Source: Halobacteriales archaeon QS_9_67_15
Lineage (GTDB): Archaea > Halobacteriota > Halobacteria > Halobacteriales > Haloarculaceae
DNA length: 5,906 nt
Direction of reading: 5' to 3'
Assembly (NCBI GenBank): GCA_003023165.1
Contig: PXSD01000095.1
Coordinates: 1 to 5,906, forward strand
In this document: piece after piece, positions 4,521 through 5,906 of the stretch
How the letters are laid out: the number at the start of each line of letters is the position of its first letter
Numbering within the stretch: the first letter of the stretch is position 1
The notes under the pieces: model-generated
Seen by the model: the letters and a program-made list of their open reading frames with translations, nothing else
Databases searched by the model: none
What the model was told of the DNA's origin: nothing
Translations under genes and position numbers: made by a program

Positions 4521-5114
4521 ATGACAGACGGCGCGATGGACGGGTTCGACGTGACCGCCTGCGAGCGATGCCCGACGCTCGTCGAGTGCCGGAGCCGCAT
4601 CGTCAACGGCGTTGGCCCGACGGACGCGGATCTCCTGTTCGTCGGCGAGGCCCCGGGGGAGTCGGAAGACGAGCAGGGTGAGCCGTTCGTCGGCCGCTCC
4701 GGCGACGTCCTCGACGACGGCCTCCGCGACGTCGGCCTCGACCGCGGCGACGTGCGCATCACCAACTGCGTCCGCTGTCGCCCGCCCGACAACCGCGACC
4801 CGACCGACGAGGAGCTCGGGAACTGCCGGGGCTACCTCGGGACCGAGATCGACCGGATCGACCCCGCGGTCGTCGTCACGCTCGGGAAGGTTCCCGCCGA
4901 GCACCTGCTCGGACGTGACGTGGCCGTTACGGGTGAGGCCGGCGACGTGGTCGAGGCCGAGATCGGCGGCGAACGCCAGCGCGTCCTGGTCTGCGTCCAC
5001 CCCGCGGCGACGCTGTACGACTCCTCACAGCGCGACACCTTCGCGTCGGCGCTGGAGCGGGCCGCCGAGTTCACGGATGAGACGAGCGGGCAGTCCCGCA
5101 TCGGCGACTTCTGA
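4521..5114 (+). CDS. Family 4 (iron-sulfur) uracil-DNA glycosylase
   Basis: The product removes uracil from DNA to begin base excision repair. With the start at 4521 it has 197 residues, a usual length. The signature GEAPGESEDEQGEPFVGRSG spans residues 42-61 and the second active-site motif HPAA spans 160-163. Four cysteines at 14, 17, 86 and 102 have the CxxC...C-N15-C spacing of the family's 4Fe-4S cluster; the region CRPPDNRDPTDEELGNC (86-102) is typical. Additional cysteines at 23, 83 and 158 are probably not ligands. The start is chosen from the TATA-like element 27 bases upstream; an in-frame ATG at 4494 lies inside that element, and one at 4536 is also possible. The protein ends QSRIGDF (191-197), resembling a C-terminal PCNA-interacting motif. 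The DUF99 gene upstream and the phosphatase downstream lie on the same strand. Confidence 0.95.
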   Translation: MTDGAMDGFDVTACERCPTLVECRSRIVNGVGPTDADLLFVGEAPGESEDEQGEPFVGRSGDVLDDGLRDVGLDRGDVRITNCVRCRPPDNRDPTDEELGNCRGYLGTEIDRIDPAVVVTLGKVPAEHLLGRDVAVTGEAGDVVEAEIGGERQRVLVCVHPAATLYDSSQRDTFASALERAAEFTDETSGQSRIGDF

Positions 5115-5156
5115 TCTGTCGCCGCTGTTCTCCCACAGTCCGTCCGTCATCGGTGG

Positions 5157-5163
5157 GACTATC
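5157..5163 (+). promoter_or_regulatory. Weak TATA-like element for the phosphatase gene
   Basis: GACTATC is centred about 28 bases before the ATG at 5188, the correct spacing for a leaderless message, but it matches the archaeal TATA consensus poorly. The 73-base gap after the glycosylase stop suggests the phosphatase is at least partly transcribed separately. Confidence 0.3.
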
Positions 5164-5187
5164 GGGCGTCCAGTCCGATACGGGCGT

Positions 5188-5906
5188 ATGACCGACGCCG
5201 ACACGCGCGCCGAGACCGCCCGCGAGGCGGCCGAGGCGGGCGCTGCAGTCGCCGCAGAGTTGTTCCGCGCAGACCTCGCGGTCGAGCGCAAGGACGGCAA
5301 GACCGACCTGGTGACACGGGCCGACCGCGAGGCCGAGGGGGCGGTGTTGGAGACCATCGAGGAGTCGTTCCCGGACGAACCGGTCGTCGCCGAGGAGACC
5401 GCGAGCGATGCGGACGTGCCCGACAACGGCCCCGCGTGGATCGTCGACCCGATCGACGGGACGAACAACTTCGTCCACGACATCCCGGTCTGGGCGACCG
5501 CCGTCGCGGCCGTCGTCGACGGCGAGGCGGTCGGGGCCGCGGTCGTCCTCCCCGCGGTGGGCGACAGCTACGTCGCCGACGCGAGCGGGTCGTCTCTGAA
5601 CGGCGAGCCGATCGAGGTGAGCCCGCGCACCGATCCGGAGACACAGGCCGTCGCGCCGACGTTCTGGTGGGGCCTGGACCGCCGCGACGAGTACGGGACC
5701 GCCGCGACGGAGATCGTCGAGCGGTTCGGCGACCTCGTGCGCTTCCGGTCGGCGCAGGCGACGCTGGCGATGGTCGCCGCGGGGTCGGTCGACGCGACGT
5801 TCACCAACCGCGAGACCCACGCCTGGGACACCGTCGCCGGGGCGTTCCTCGTCGAACAGGCCGGTGGCCGCGTCACTGACATCGACGGCGAGCCGTGGCG
5901 CCACGA
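5188..5906 (+). CDS. Inositol monophosphatase family protein (partial at right edge)
   Basis: The frame runs from the ATG at 5188 to the window edge, giving 239 residues without a stop; members have roughly 250-270, so only the end is missing. Metal-binding elements are all visible: AEET (68-71, second Glu), WIVDPIDGTNNF (84-95, Asp87 and Asp90) and the late HAWDTVAGAFLVEQAGG (211-227, Asp214). The N-terminal helix (ETAREAAEAGAAVAAELF) followed by VERKDGKTDLVTRADREAE is also standard. This Mg-dependent, lithium-sensitive fold hydrolyses sugar phosphates; archaeal members often act on both inositol-1-phosphate and fructose-1,6-bisphosphate, so the substrate cannot be fixed. It is soluble and cytoplasmic. 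There is no clear functional link to the repair genes upstream. Confidence 0.95.
   Translation, partial: MTDADTRAETAREAAEAGAAVAAELFRADLAVERKDGKTDLVTRADREAEGAVLETIEESFPDEPVVAEETASDADVPDNGPAWIVDPIDGTNNFVHDIPVWATAVAAVVDGEAVGAAVVLPAVGDSYVADASGSSLNGEPIEVSPRTDPETQAVAPTFWWGLDRRDEYGTAATEIVERFGDLVRFRSAQATLAMVAAGSVDATFTNRETHAWDTVAGAFLVEQAGGRVTDIDGEPWRH

Noticed and set aside
5160..5187. Short direct repeat TATCGGGCGT / ATACGGGCGT just before the phosphatase start
   Set aside because: Only 8 of 10 bases match, in GC-rich DNA with no symmetry; not strong enough to call a regulatory site.
5071..5904. 277-residue frame on the minus strand opposite the phosphatase gene
   Set aside because: It is the antisense shadow of the inositol monophosphatase gene, which shows all family motifs on the plus strand.

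Overview
The window looks like chromosomal DNA from a halophilic archaeon (class Halobacteria). It is GC-rich with GTC/GAC/GCC-heavy codon use and very acidic proteins. Genes overlap as ATGA or GTGA, and several starts sit about 25-30 bases after a TATA-like element, as expected for leaderless transcripts. Several families are also typical of haloarchaea: a small MGFGSYDESEQ-type protein (DUF5786), a DUF99 protein and a four-cysteine family 4 uracil-DNA glycosylase. Genus and species cannot be fixed from the sequence alone.

Left part (1-1327): the end of an operon read rightwards. It holds the last 23 codons of an unidentified gene, an unrecognised 52-residue protein, and an XdhC/CoxI-family protein, each coupled to the next by a 4-base ATGA overlap. 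XdhC/CoxI proteins help mature molybdenum hydroxylases, so the rest of such an enzyme system may lie just left of the window.

Middle part (1328-3712): a low-density region. It has the C-terminal half of a zinc-type alcohol dehydrogenase on the minus strand, missing its catalytic domain, its start and its normal stop (a pseudogene). Next come three inverted repeats packed into 80 bases, the last spanning the TATA box of an acidic 193-residue hypothetical protein. A convergent four-helix membrane protein follows. After it is about 690 bases with no convincing gene, turning AT-rich at its right end and carrying a duplicated 18-bp motif, a 10-bp long-range inverted repeat and a 7-7-7 inverted repeat.

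Right part (3713-5906): a compact run of rightward genes: the DUF5786 protein, overlapping by 4 bases a DUF99 protein (family labelled endonuclease dU), then a family 4 uracil-DNA glycosylase ending in a minimal PCNA-interaction (PIP-box-like) motif, then an inositol-monophosphatase-family sugar phosphatase cut by the window edge. The DUF99 and glycosylase genes together suggest a uracil/deaminated-base repair neighbourhood. This is an inference from family names and adjacency.

I did not find a clearly new multi-gene system. The best leads are the uracil-repair neighbourhood with the PIP-like tail, the operator-like repeat over a TATA box, the duplicated motif in the AT-rich gap, and the coupled 52-residue protein before the XdhC-family gene.
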